A DNA stretch of 64,000 nucleotides. It comes from Anaerolinea thermophila UNI-1. GTDB taxonomy: Bacteria > Chloroflexota > Anaerolineae > Anaerolineales > Anaerolineaceae. The stretch's first letter is position 1, and every line of letters begins with the position of its first letter. The position numbers and the translations under genes were made by a program. Positions 17,915-27,089 of the stretch are shown here, piece after piece. The stretch is from assembly GCF_000199675.1 (NCBI RefSeq), contig NC_014960.1:1860001-1924000 (forward strand), in the 5' to 3' direction. The notes under the pieces were generated by a model. That model searched no databases and was not told the DNA's origin. It worked only from the letters and a program-made list of their open reading frames with translations.

Positions 17915-18307
17915 ATGAACATCCCTGCTGAATTAAAATACGCTACGACCGATGAGTGGGTCAAGGTTGAAGGAGATGTAGCCACTATTGGCATCACCGA
18001 CTACGCCCAGGACTCTTTGTCTGATGTGGTATTTTTTGAAGCAATTGTCTCGGTGGGAGATACAATCAAAGCAAAACAACAAATCGCTACTGTGGAATCG
18101 GTTAAAGCCGCTGCAGACATCAACAGTCCTGTATCTGGAGAGGTGATTGCCATCAACGAGGCGCTGGCTGACTCCCCCGAATTGGTTAACAAAGACCCCT
18201 ACGGCACTGCCTGGATGATCAAAGTCAAAATGAGCAACCCATCTGAACTGGACAATTTGATGGATGCCGCTGGATATGAATCCTACTGTTCAGGAAGGGA
18301 GCACTAA
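17915..18307 (+). CDS. gcvH: glycine cleavage system H protein
   Basis: 130-residue lipoyl carrier that shuttles the aminomethyl group between the P, T and L proteins. The lipoylated lysine is Lys64 in IATVESVKAAADINSP. Strong ribosome binding site TAGGAGG upstream. It is the first gene after the glycine riboswitch, and its stop overlaps the gcvPA start by one base. Confidence 0.96.
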   Translation: MNIPAELKYATTDEWVKVEGDVATIGITDYAQDSLSDVVFFEAIVSVGDTIKAKQQIATVESVKAAADINSPVSGEVIAINEALADSPELVNKDPYGTAWMIKVKMSNPSELDNLMDAAGYESYCSGREH

Positions 18308-19662
18308 TGTTCGTACCCAATGCTGATCCTGATCGCGAAGCCATGCTCAAAACAATTGGGGTGGAGCGCATTGAGGACCTGTTTACTGACGTTCCAGAGG
18401 GATATCGTTTTCCTAAGCTAAACCTCCCAGAGGCATTATCCGAGATGGAAGCGTATGCCCATCTCTCAGAATTGGCACAGGCTAATTCTTCTGTGCGCGA
18501 CCTTACCTGCTTCCTGGGTGCTGGCGCTTATCATCACTATATCCCTGCTGTCGTTGACGCCATTATTCAGAGAGGGGAATTCCTCACCGCCTATACCCCC
18601 TATCAGCCTGAAGTGTCTCAGGGAACCTTACAGGCAATATTTGAATACCAAAGTCTGATGGCACTGCTGACCGGGATGGAAGTATGTAACGCATCCCATT
18701 ATGATGGGGCAACGGCTGCCGCAGAAGCAGTGATCATGGCTTATCATCACTTCAGAGGAAAGCGTACAAAAGTCCTGGTATCTCATGCCCTCCACCCTCA
18801 ATACCGGGCGACTATTCGCACCTACATGCAGGGGTATACTCAATTGACCATCACAGGCGATGAGTGCACCGACTGTGATCCTCTTGCAGGTCCGGAAGTA
18901 TTGCTGAGAGCGATTGATACCAACACCGCCCTGGTCATCGTTCAATACCCGGATTTTCTCGGGAGAATTTACGATTATACCGAACTGGCAAATACTGCAC
19001 ATCAAGCAGGGGCTCTATTTGCTATAGCGGTCAATCCCATAGCCTTGGGGTTGCTCAAACCGCCCGGTGAATTTGGCGCAGATATCGTCATTGGGGAAGG
19101 TCAACCGTTAGGAATTCCTCTTTCATTTGGGGGACCCTATCTGGGTATATTTGCCACCCGAAAAGAATTTGTGAGAAAAATCGCCGGACGCCTGGTTGGC
19201 GAAACAGTGGATCAAGACGGAAAACGCGCTTACGTGTTGACCCTCACAGCACGCGAACAGCATATCCGACGTGAGAAAGCCACCTCAAATATTTGTTCTA
19301 ACCAGGGATTGATGGCGCTGGCTTCGACAGTTTACCTCAGCCTGTTAGGCAAACAGGGGCTTCGCCAGGTGGCAGAACTGTGCTATCAGAAAGCACACTA
19401 TGCAGCAGACCTGATCAGCCAGATTCCAGGATACACCGTTTGTTCGAATGCCCCCTTCTTCCACGAATTCGTTGTATGTTGTCCCAAACCGGTCAGCGAG
19501 ATTAATCAGGCGTTGTTAGAATACGGTATTCTTGGAGGATTCGACCTTTCTACAGACTATCCAGGGCTTAAAAACGCTATGCTCATTGCCGTTACAGAAA
19601 TGAATACTCGCGAAGAAATTGAAACCTTGCGGGACGTGTTGGAGGATATCAGCCATGAGTGA
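18307..19662 (+). CDS. gcvPA: glycine dehydrogenase (decarboxylating) subunit 1
   Basis: 451-residue N-terminal half of the P protein, which decarboxylates glycine with PLP. It starts with the family pattern (FVPNADPDREAMLKTIGV, then FLGAGAYHHYIPAVVD) and contains FLTAYTPYQPEVSQGTLQAIFEYQ and IRREKATSNICSNQGLMAL. The split P protein (PA plus PB) is typical of Gram-positive and many thermophilic lineages. It is coupled to gcvH and overlaps gcvPB by 8 bp. Confidence 0.95.
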   Translation: MFVPNADPDREAMLKTIGVERIEDLFTDVPEGYRFPKLNLPEALSEMEAYAHLSELAQANSSVRDLTCFLGAGAYHHYIPAVVDAIIQRGEFLTAYTPYQPEVSQGTLQAIFEYQSLMALLTGMEVCNASHYDGATAAAEAVIMAYHHFRGKRTKVLVSHALHPQYRATIRTYMQGYTQLTITGDECTDCDPLAGPEVLLRAIDTNTALVIVQYPDFLGRIYDYTELANTAHQAGALFAIAVNPIALGLLKPPGEFGADIVIGEGQPLGIPLSFGGPYLGIFATRKEFVRKIAGRLVGETVDQDGKRAYVLTLTAREQHIRREKATSNICSNQGLMALASTVYLSLLGKQGLRQVAELCYQKAHYAADLISQIPGYTVCSNAPFFHEFVVCCPKPVSEINQALLEYGILGGFDLSTDYPGLKNAMLIAVTEMNTREEIETLRDVLEDISHE

Positions 19663-21121
19663 GCCAACAATTTTTGAACTTTCCAGCCCCGGTCGAACAG
19701 GAGTAACCTTCCCGCAAGCAGACGTACCCTCTACCCCACTGCCTGATACGCTCATCCGGGAAAATCTCCCTCTTCCCGAACTCTCGGAAGTAGATGTGGT
19801 GCGTCACTTCACCCGTCTCTCGCGCATGAACTATTGCATTGATTATGGAATTTATCCACTCGGTTCATGTACGATGAAATACAACCCCAGGATCAATGAA
19901 GCCACAGCACGCTTTCCAGGTTTTGCCTATACGCATCCTCTGCAACCTGAGGAAACTATTCAGGGGAATTTATACCTGATGTACCATCTGCAGGAATGGC
20001 TCAAAGAAATTGCCGGTTTCAGTGCGGTAAGCCTGCAACCTGCGGCAGGGGCTCATGGGGAATTGACGGGAATCTTAATGATACGTGCTTATCATCAACA
20101 CCGGGGAGATACCAAACGTACCCGTGTTCTCATTCCGGATAGCGCCCACGGAACCAATCCAGCCACTTCTGCGATGAGTGGGTTTGAAGTGGTCCCCGTG
20201 CCTACAGATAAAAATGGGAACGTAGATCTTGAGATTTTGCGGTCTTTGCTCGATGACACCATTGCGGGGATCATGCTTACCAATCCTAACACCCTGGGCT
20301 TGTTCGAGCAGAATATCCTTGAAGTGACCAAATTGGTACACCAGGTGGGAGGGCTGGTATATGGAGATGGTGCCAACCTGAATGCTCTGCTGGGCATTGC
20401 TCGCCCAGGTGATTTAGGAATTGATGTCATGCACTTCAATCTGCACAAAACCTTCTCCACTCCCCATGGTGGCGGGGGACCCGGAGCAGGTCCTGTAGGG
20501 GCTTCCGAGCGATTAAAGGACTTTTTGCCTGGTCCCATTGTGGAAATTGTTGAGGAAGGGAATGAGGATTACCCTCCCTTATATGGCTTCAGGGAACCCA
20601 AATATTCTATCGGAAGGGTTAAGTCCTTCTACGGGCATTTTGGCATCATGATTCGAGCCTATACCTATATCGCCATGCATGGTCCCGAGGGGCTACGCAA
20701 GGTTGCTGAAAATGCGGTGATTAACGCCAATTATTTGCAAGCCCGTCTGCGTGGCACCTACAAGATCCCTTATGACCGGATTTGCATGCATGAGTTCGTG
20801 GTGGAAGGCAAATGGGCAGATGCTCCAGAAATCATTGCTCTGGACATCAGCAAGCGTTTGATGGATTACGATTTCCACCCACCAACCAATTATTTCCCGC
20901 TGATCGTGCATGATGCTTTGATGATTGAGCCCACCGAAACAGAAAGTAAACAAACACTGGATGCTTTTGCCGATGCTCTCATCAAAATTGCCGAAGAAGC
21001 CCACACCCAGCCGGAATTGCTCAAATCTGCCCCCCACAACACCCCGGTCCGGCGGGTGGATGAAGTAAAGGCGGCAAAGGATCTGGTCCTCTGTTGCTGG
21101 TTACCTGAGGAACAGCAATAA
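19655..21121 (+). CDS. gcvPB: glycine dehydrogenase (decarboxylating) subunit 2
   Basis: About 488 residues, the PLP-binding half of the P protein. The PLP lysine is in HFNLHKTFSTPHGGGGPG; SCTMKYNPRINE and GAHGELTGILMIRAY are also family signatures. ATG 19655 follows TTGGAGG (about 19639-19645) and overlaps the gcvPA stop; a frame extension to 19619 lies in gcvPA. No gcvT (aminomethyltransferase) follows, so the T protein must be encoded elsewhere. Confidence 0.95.
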   Translation: MSEPTIFELSSPGRTGVTFPQADVPSTPLPDTLIRENLPLPELSEVDVVRHFTRLSRMNYCIDYGIYPLGSCTMKYNPRINEATARFPGFAYTHPLQPEETIQGNLYLMYHLQEWLKEIAGFSAVSLQPAAGAHGELTGILMIRAYHQHRGDTKRTRVLIPDSAHGTNPATSAMSGFEVVPVPTDKNGNVDLEILRSLLDDTIAGIMLTNPNTLGLFEQNILEVTKLVHQVGGLVYGDGANLNALLGIARPGDLGIDVMHFNLHKTFSTPHGGGGPGAGPVGASERLKDFLPGPIVEIVEEGNEDYPPLYGFREPKYSIGRVKSFYGHFGIMIRAYTYIAMHGPEGLRKVAENAVINANYLQARLRGTYKIPYDRICMHEFVVEGKWADAPEIIALDISKRLMDYDFHPPTNYFPLIVHDALMIEPTETESKQTLDAFADALIKIAEEAHTQPELLKSAPHNTPVRRVDEVKAAKDLVLCCWLPEEQQ

Positions 21122-21140
21122 GAGCCTCGAGGATGTGGTT

Positions 21141-21181
21141 AACAAAAGGGCTTTCTTGAAGAAAGCCCTTTTGTTGTTTTT
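21141..21181 (+). terminator. terminator of the gcv operon
   Basis: 16-bp perfect stem AACAAAAGGGCTTTCT / AGAAAGCCCTTTTGTT with a TGA loop, then GTTTTT. Confidence 0.9.
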
Positions 21182-21266
21182 ACATTACAAAATTGAAAAC
21201 TACTTTATTACCATCCGCATTGAATGTATGATTAGATAAGCGAGGAGAGAAAGGAGGTGATCGAAT

Positions 21267-21413
21267 ATGCTTATCGCCCAAAAGGAGCGCGGGCAGGGGC
21301 TATTAGAGTATGCTCTAATCATTATTCTTGTGGCAGTCATTGTTTTAGTTGTTCTTGCACTCTTAGGCCCTGCCGTTGGGCAAATGTTCAGCAATGTTGT
21401 GCAAAAGATATAA
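21267..21413 (+). CDS. Flp/Fap-type pilin (tight-adherence pilus subunit-like)
   Basis: A 48-residue peptide, MLIAQKERGQGLLEYALIII..., with a Gly followed by the E(+5)-Y(+6) pair and a long hydrophobic helix. This is the Flp prepilin pattern, with prepilin-peptidase cleavage expected after the Gly at position 9. The ribosome binding site AAAGGAGGTGAT (21250-21261) is near perfect, just ahead of the ATG. The gene stands alone between two strong terminators, so it forms its own short transcript. No tad/cpa assembly genes lie in the window; they would be encoded elsewhere if the pilus is made. Confidence 0.85.
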   Translation: MLIAQKERGQGLLEYALIIILVAVIVLVVLALLGPAVGQMFSNVVQKI

Positions 21414-21419
21414 ACACAG

Positions 21420-21451
21420 AAATCCCCCTAAAACGGGGGGATTTCGTTTTT
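21420..21451 (+). terminator. terminator of the pilin gene
   Basis: Stem AAATCCCCC / GGGGGATTT, about 7-base loop, then CGTTTTT, starting 7 bases after the pilin stop. Confidence 0.9.
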
Positions 21452-21512
21452 AAGTCTTTACCGACTATTTGACTTCTTCCGGGCTTTCAGGTATATATCT
21501 ACCATTGGTTTA

Positions 21513-22715
21513 ATGAATGAAGAAAGGGTGCTTAATTTGGACAATATCCAGGACTTCACCAGGCGAAAACACTTCCCCGGCACGTTGAATAATGAATTTG
21601 ATCGCATCCTCAGACGTTTTGATGACATTGAGAAGATCTCCTCTTCTCTGTTCAGCGTCATTCTTTTTCTACTGGCTACATTTGTCACTTATCCAAACTA
21701 TGTTCAAACATTAATTCTTTTTGCTTTCTTTATTGCAGACTGGTTACTTCTCCTGCTTTTGCCTGTAAAAAAAATCTCATTTGGACCGGCAAAGCCACCT
21801 GCTCTGATCCTAGCCATCCTGCGAATTCCTTTCGCCTTACTCCCGTTCCCCTTATGGTTGGCCTCTCAATTTCTTGGAACCCTTTTGGTTATCTATGGAT
21901 TCTGGATTGAACCGCAACGATTAAGAGTGACCTATCAGAAACTGGAAACTGAAAAGTTCCCCAAAAACTTCTCATTGCGTGTCCTTCATTTAGGAGATCT
22001 TCATCTGGAGCGAATCACACAGAGGGAGAAAATCTTGAATGAATGGATTCAGCGCCTTCAACCAGATATCATCCTTTTTTCAGGGGACTTTCTAAATCTC
22101 TCCTATAATGAGGACCCGGTAGCCATTCAACAGGTAAGAGAGATTCTGAAAGAATGGAATGCTCCGTTAGGTACTTTTGCGGTGACAGGGTCTGAAGCCG
22201 TTGACCTGGAAAATGTCGTGCCGTTGATCCTGGATGGAATACCCATCCGGTGGCTGAAAAATGAAACCGTAATAGTAGAGAAAGATTCAACCCCCTTTGC
22301 AATTTCTGGAATTACCTGCAGCCACCGCCCATTCCAGGATGAACCAATTTTACAGAAACTTTCTGAAAACCTCCCGAATGTTTTTTCAATCCTTCTTTAC
22401 CACTCTCCAGATTTAGCCCCCAATGCGGCTCGGTATTCCTTCGATTTGATGCTAGCAGGTCACACCCATGGAGGACAGGTCTGCTTTCCATTAATTGGCC
22501 CCTTATTTACCGCTTCACTTTATGGTAGGAGATTCCAATCCGGGCGGTACCAGATTCGAGACCTTGTTCTGTATATCACCCGGGGTATTGGATTAGAAGG
22601 AAAAGCAGCACCTCGCGTGCGTTTCCTGTGTCCCCCTGAAATAATTTTATGGGAAATCCAAGGAATAACCAATCAATCAACCAATGAAACCCCATCTATG
22701 GAGAAGAATTCATGA
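21513..22715 (+). CDS. membrane-associated metallophosphoesterase-like protein (YkuE/YaeI type), degenerate site
   Basis: 400 residues. The N-terminal third has hydrophobic helices (about 48-65, 70-85, 95-128), then a calcineurin-like phosphoesterase domain: LHLGDLHLERIT (D-x-H), LFSGDFLNLSY (GD), and LAGHTHGGQV (GHxH). The usual GNHD/E motif is replaced by TGSEAVD, so the catalytic Asn-His pair is missing, although the other metal ligands remain. Relatives of YkuE/LpxH-like type act on phospholipid or UDP-sugar substrates at the membrane. Activity here is uncertain. The stop overlaps the next start (ATGA). Confidence 0.75.
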   Translation: MNEERVLNLDNIQDFTRRKHFPGTLNNEFDRILRRFDDIEKISSSLFSVILFLLATFVTYPNYVQTLILFAFFIADWLLLLLLPVKKISFGPAKPPALILAILRIPFALLPFPLWLASQFLGTLLVIYGFWIEPQRLRVTYQKLETEKFPKNFSLRVLHLGDLHLERITQREKILNEWIQRLQPDIILFSGDFLNLSYNEDPVAIQQVREILKEWNAPLGTFAVTGSEAVDLENVVPLILDGIPIRWLKNETVIVEKDSTPFAISGITCSHRPFQDEPILQKLSENLPNVFSILLYHSPDLAPNAARYSFDLMLAGHTHGGQVCFPLIGPLFTASLYGRRFQSGRYQIRDLVLYITRGIGLEGKAAPRVRFLCPPEIILWEIQGITNQSTNETPSMEKNS

Positions 22716-24142
22716 AATCCCCTACTCACCCCAACATTCCCTTTCAAATTACCATAGCGCCTGATAAAACTCTCGCAGAATTGGAAGTCTCCCTAATATT
22801 TGCCCCCGATTCGCCTAAATTAGGCGAACCTGCCACTGCAGGAGAATCCCTTTTTCTTCAAGACCATGGCAAAAGTCGGTTGGTTGTCTCGCTGGGGAAG
22901 CAAGAAAAAATCAACCAGGAAACCTATCGAAAAGTGGGTGGTTCAATTGGGAAGTGGCTTATCAACCATCCTGTACAATCAGTAGAGCTCAGTGTCTCTT
23001 GGCTATACGAAGAAAACAACCTTGATTCACTTTATGCGCTTCTGGAAGGAATCCTCCTGGGAGGGTATCAATTTCAGCGCTACAAACAAAATAACGAACC
23101 CGAAAAAGTAATTTCAGTCTTTCTCAGGACAGATTCCATGTCCGTTAAGGATCTCGTTGAACGCCTGAACATCGTGACCAGAGCCGTGTATCTTGCAAGA
23201 GATTGGGCTCATGAACCAGCCAATGTCATTAACCCGGTCACCCTGGCTGAGTGGACAGAAACCCTTGCAGAGGAAAACGGGTTGACCTGCACAATCCTCG
23301 ATGATCAAACCTTAAGCAAAATAGGCGCAGAAGGAATATTATCCGTTGGGAAGGGCAGCCACACTCCACCACGAATGATTATTCTGGAATATCGGGGAGG
23401 GTTATCAGACACGTCTCCTTTGATCCTGATTGGTAAAGCAATTACTTTTGATACAGGCGGATACTCTTTGAAGGATACTACGAACATTCAGGGAATGAAA
23501 TACGATAAATGCGGTGGTATCGCCGTGATCGCCACTATACTGGCAACCGCTCTTCTTAAACTCCCCATCAACGTTGTGGGTATTGTAGGAGCAGCCGAAA
23601 ACATGATCTCATCCACCGCCTATCGTCCGGATGACATACTCAAAACCCTGTCCGGAAAAACTGTGGAAATTATCAGTACGGACGCAGAAGGGCGTCTTGT
23701 TCTGGCAGATGCTCTAACATACGCTCAAACACATTATACCCCCAGAGCCATCATCGATTTGGCCACCCTAACAGGGGGAGTTATTGTAGCCCTGGGGCGC
23801 GTGTTTGGAGGAGTTATGGGGAATAACCCAAGCCTAATCCAGAATTTAATTGAATCAGGTGAAGCAAGCGGGGAACGCCTGTGGCAGTTACCCCTGGATG
23901 AGGAATATCTGCAAGCACTCAAAGGCGACGATGCCGATTTGAAAAACTCTGGCGGAAGAGAAGGGCACGCCATTTTAGGCGGAATGTTCCTTAAGCAGTT
24001 CGTGGATGACAGCATCCCATGGGCGCACCTGGATATTGCAGGGGTAGCAAATACTCCTAAGGATTTACCCTATTCCCCCAAGGGTCCAACCGGGTTTGGC
24101 GTGCGTTTATTAATCGAGTTTCTCAAGAAATTTTCAACCTGA
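22712..24142 (+). CDS. leucyl aminopeptidase (M17 family)
   Basis: 476-residue cytosolic di-zinc aminopeptidase. All M17 signatures are present: GKAITFDTGGYSLK (241-254; Lys242, Asp247), MKYDKCGG (262-269), the NTDAEGRL equivalent STDAEGRL (322-329), and the ATLTGG segment. The N-terminal about 150 residues are the variable M17 domain. It removes N-terminal residues from peptides, probably in general peptide turnover. It is translationally coupled to the preceding phosphoesterase-like gene. Confidence 0.92.
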   Translation: MKSPTHPNIPFQITIAPDKTLAELEVSLIFAPDSPKLGEPATAGESLFLQDHGKSRLVVSLGKQEKINQETYRKVGGSIGKWLINHPVQSVELSVSWLYEENNLDSLYALLEGILLGGYQFQRYKQNNEPEKVISVFLRTDSMSVKDLVERLNIVTRAVYLARDWAHEPANVINPVTLAEWTETLAEENGLTCTILDDQTLSKIGAEGILSVGKGSHTPPRMIILEYRGGLSDTSPLILIGKAITFDTGGYSLKDTTNIQGMKYDKCGGIAVIATILATALLKLPINVVGIVGAAENMISSTAYRPDDILKTLSGKTVEIISTDAEGRLVLADALTYAQTHYTPRAIIDLATLTGGVIVALGRVFGGVMGNNPSLIQNLIESGEASGERLWQLPLDEEYLQALKGDDADLKNSGGREGHAILGGMFLKQFVDDSIPWAHLDIAGVANTPKDLPYSPKGPTGFGVRLLIEFLKKFST

Positions 24143-24143
24143 A

Positions 24144-24176
24144 AGGAGAAGCGCTGGCAAATCCAGCGCTTCTCCT
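24144..24176. terminator. hairpin between convergent aminopeptidase and alaS genes
   Basis: 14-bp perfect inverted repeat AGGAGAAGCGCTGG / CCAGCGCTTCTCCT with loop CAAAT. T runs are weak on both sides; it may serve both directions. Confidence 0.7.
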
Positions 24177-24191
24177 AATCGAGTCAAAAAT

Positions 24192-26927
24192 TTACTTGCG
24201 CGTCTTTTCCTTAACATAACCATATGTCTGGTCAAGGGCTTCAGACAACCGGCTCACGTCTCGCCCTCCCGCCTGAGCCAGTGTCGGGCGTCCACCACCG
24301 CCTCCACCGACTACTGCGGCAACACGCTTGACCAAATCTCCAGCATGGAAATTGCGCTTAACCAAATCATCGGTAACCGCCCCAATAATCACCGGTTTGC
24401 CATCGACTACGCTGGCTAAAACAACCACCCCCGTAGAATATCTCTGGCGGAAACGGTCCGCAAGAGATCGTAAGGTATCGGCATCCACGCCCTGAATCAA
24501 ACTGGTAAGGACTGCCACATCCTCAATAAAGGTAACCTTCTCCAGATCCTGATCAAACGCAAGAGAGGCTACCTGCTGACGCAAAGATGCCACGGCTTTG
24601 CGCAAGATGGACATTTCATCCAGCAAATTCTCAACCCTCTCAGGTACTTCATCCATGGAAGCCGAGAGCATCTCGGCAGTTTTTCTCATGTTACGGAAGC
24701 GCTTCTGCACCAGTTCATACGCCCCGCGTCCGGTAACCGCCTCAATCCGGCGAACTCCCGCAGCGGCACTGCCTTCGCTGACAATCAGGAACAAACCAAT
24801 ATCTCCTGTCTCGTGAACGTGAGTTCCTCCACACAATTCATATGACAAGGGGTCAGTCTCGCCAATCATCACCGTGCGCACCACTTCACCGTATTTCTCC
24901 CCAAACAATGCCATTGCTCCTTCAGCAATGGCTTCTTGAAGTGGCTTCACGCGAGTCTGAAGAGGAATATTCTCCAATATGGCTCGATTCACCCCCGCTT
25001 CAATACGTTCTAATTGTTCAGGCGTCAAGGGTTCTGGATGCGTGAAATCAAAGCGCAGACGATCGGGAGCCACAAGAGACCCCGCCTGACGGGCATGTTC
25101 TCCCAACACTTCCTGCAATTCTGCATGAAGCAGATGGGTAGCGGTATGATTGCGCATGATGTCACGTCGGCGCTGTGTATCTACGCGGGCAATTACCCAA
25201 TCTCCTACCGTTGGAGTGCCACGCACGACCTCGCCCACGTGCACAATTACCCCCGCGGCGGGCTTCCGCATCTCGGTGACACGGATCTCCCAACGAGGTT
25301 CGTTGACCGATACGATGGTCCCAGCATCAGAAACCTGACCACCCGCCTCAACATAGAATCCCGTCCGAGGCAACAAAACTTCCACCTGATCACCTGCAGA
25401 CACAGAAGAGACTCTCTGGCCTTCACGGAAGAGAGCCAGCAACTCGCCTTCCACCTCCAACCATTCATAGGGGTTATATTCCACACCTGCTTTACCGAGT
25501 TTTCCTTCTGCTTGCAGAGATTCGAGCGCAGGCCGATACAGGTCCACATCCTCGCCCCCAAGAGGCCCAAAGGCTTTGCCAGCCCCAGAAGCCAGGCGGT
25601 GTTCTTCCATTGCGTCTCGAAAGCCCTGCTGATCCACATCCAATCCTTGCTCTTGAGCAATATCGCGGGTTAATTCCAGCGGTAAACCATGGGTGGCGTA
25701 CAAATCAAACGCCTTTTTGCCATCCAGAATTTTTTCCCCTTTTCCCTTCAAGCCATCGAGACTTTCCTGAAGTTCCTTCATCCCGGATTCAAGTGTGCGC
25801 TGGAATCTTTCCTCTTCTCGCGTAATGCCATCCAGGATTGCCGTGCGATTCCGTACCAGTTCCGGGTAGAAATCCCCGTAATTCTGAATGACCACCTCAG
25901 CCACTTTGGCAAGGAAAGGTTCCTTGAGACCAATTTTTCCACCAAAGCGTGCGGCACGCCGAATGATCATTCGGCAAACGTAATTTCTGCCCGTGTTTCC
26001 AGGCACCACACCATCTGCAATGAGAAAAGTTGCTGCTCGGGCATGGTCTGCGATCACCCGATAAGGGGTAATATTGGCTTCTCTTTCAGCGTCGGTATGA
26101 CCGGTAAGTTCCTGAGTTTTTTGCAAAAGGGGCCAGAGCAAATCTGTGCGGTAATTTGAGCTTACTCCTTGCAATAAGGAAACCAGGCGCTCGAACCCCA
26201 TTCCCGTGTCCACATGACGTTGAGGCAAGGGTTCTAACTCGGTAGGGCTTAAACGATTGTACTGAATAAATACTAAGTTCCAGATTTCCAGGAAACGCTT
26301 ACAATCCCCGTTAACCCGACAAACATGTCCGGGAACACCTTTTTTGTCGCAGGCTTCGGGACCGCGATCAATATGGATTTCACTACAGGGCCCGCAAGGG
26401 CCCGTATCTGCCATTTCCCAGAAATTGTCTTTTCGCCCAAAGAACAAGACATGCTCCGGGTTAAAATTCGGTTGGGAACGCCAGACTTCAGCGGCTTCTT
26501 CATCCGTGGGAATATCCCCTTTTTCATCCTTAAAACAGGTAGCGTATAACCGAGCAGGGTCCAGTTGATATACCTGGGTGAGCAACTCCCAAGCCCAAGC
26601 AATGGCTTCTTTCTTGTAGTAATCGCCAAAAGACCAGTTACCAAGCATCTCGAAGAAGGTATGATGGGTATCATCTCTTCCAACATCATCTAAATCGTTA
26701 TGCTTTCCTGCAACCCGCATACACTTCTGAGAATTTACTGCTCTGGAGTAAGGCCGGTGGTCTGTACCCAAAAAGACATCCTTAAATTGCACCATACCTG
26801 CGTTGGTAAATAATAAGGTTTGATCCCCGCCGGGAACTAAGGAAGAGGAAGGGACAAAGGTATGTCCCCGTTGTACAAAGAAATCAATGAACGTCTGACG
26901 AATCTCCACACCAGTCCACTTTTTCAT
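24192..26927 (-). CDS. alaS: alanyl-tRNA synthetase
   Basis: Charges tRNA-Ala. 911 residues when started at ATG 26927, which has GAGGAG upstream; a frame extension to 27056 runs through the promoter and is rejected. Catalytic core: FVPSSSLVPGGDQTLLFTNAGMVQFK, the CMRVAGKHNDLDDVG segment and the motif-2 area FFEMLGNWSFGDYYK. Editing domain: HTATHLLHAEL and CGGTHV (zinc ligands). The C-Ala domain ends with VGGGGGGRPTLAQAGG. Complete and normal length. Confidence 0.96.
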   Translation of the reverse strand: MKKWTGVEIRQTFIDFFVQRGHTFVPSSSLVPGGDQTLLFTNAGMVQFKDVFLGTDHRPYSRAVNSQKCMRVAGKHNDLDDVGRDDTHHTFFEMLGNWSFGDYYKKEAIAWAWELLTQVYQLDPARLYATCFKDEKGDIPTDEEAAEVWRSQPNFNPEHVLFFGRKDNFWEMADTGPCGPCSEIHIDRGPEACDKKGVPGHVCRVNGDCKRFLEIWNLVFIQYNRLSPTELEPLPQRHVDTGMGFERLVSLLQGVSSNYRTDLLWPLLQKTQELTGHTDAEREANITPYRVIADHARAATFLIADGVVPGNTGRNYVCRMIIRRAARFGGKIGLKEPFLAKVAEVVIQNYGDFYPELVRNRTAILDGITREEERFQRTLESGMKELQESLDGLKGKGEKILDGKKAFDLYATHGLPLELTRDIAQEQGLDVDQQGFRDAMEEHRLASGAGKAFGPLGGEDVDLYRPALESLQAEGKLGKAGVEYNPYEWLEVEGELLALFREGQRVSSVSAGDQVEVLLPRTGFYVEAGGQVSDAGTIVSVNEPRWEIRVTEMRKPAAGVIVHVGEVVRGTPTVGDWVIARVDTQRRRDIMRNHTATHLLHAELQEVLGEHARQAGSLVAPDRLRFDFTHPEPLTPEQLERIEAGVNRAILENIPLQTRVKPLQEAIAEGAMALFGEKYGEVVRTVMIGETDPLSYELCGGTHVHETGDIGLFLIVSEGSAAAGVRRIEAVTGRGAYELVQKRFRNMRKTAEMLSASMDEVPERVENLLDEMSILRKAVASLRQQVASLAFDQDLEKVTFIEDVAVLTSLIQGVDADTLRSLADRFRQRYSTGVVVLASVVDGKPVIIGAVTDDLVKRNFHAGDLVKRVAAVVGGGGGGRPTLAQAGGRDVSRLSEALDQTYGYVKEKTRK

Positions 26928-26970
26928 AACACCCTGCTCCTCATACGTGATAACAATGACTTGGAAGGAA

Positions 26971-26999
26971 ATTATAAGCCAGCGGAGATGGCTTGACAA
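26971..26999 (-). promoter_or_regulatory. sigma-70-type promoter of alaS
   Basis: On the minus strand: TTGTCA (26994-26999), 17-nt spacer, TATAAT (26971-26976), about 45 nt before the alaS ATG. Confidence 0.75.
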
Positions 27000-27027
27000 T
27001 AATAAGGTCTCCATAAATTTAAAATCG

Positions 27028-27056
27028 TTGGGCGAAAGTCCATGACTCTCGCCCAA
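27028..27056 (-). terminator. terminator of the sigma-54/TPR/peptidase operon
   Basis: Minus strand: TTGGGCGAGAGTC / GACTTTCGCCCAA (13 bp, one G-T) with loop ATG, then CGATTTT. It lies just beyond the stop of the peptidase gene and before the alaS promoter. Confidence 0.85.
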
Positions 27057-27089
27057 CAGCCAAGAGAGGAGGCAACCCGTATTGTCTAA

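Noticed and set aside
25014..25673. A 219-codon open frame on + opposite alaS
   Set aside because: It lies wholly within the conserved alanyl-tRNA synthetase coding region and shows no protein motif; it is an antisense shadow.
26928..27056. N-terminal extension of alaS to 27056
   Set aside because: It runs across a clear promoter and the upstream operon's terminator; ATG 26927 has its own Shine-Dalgarno and matches the family start.
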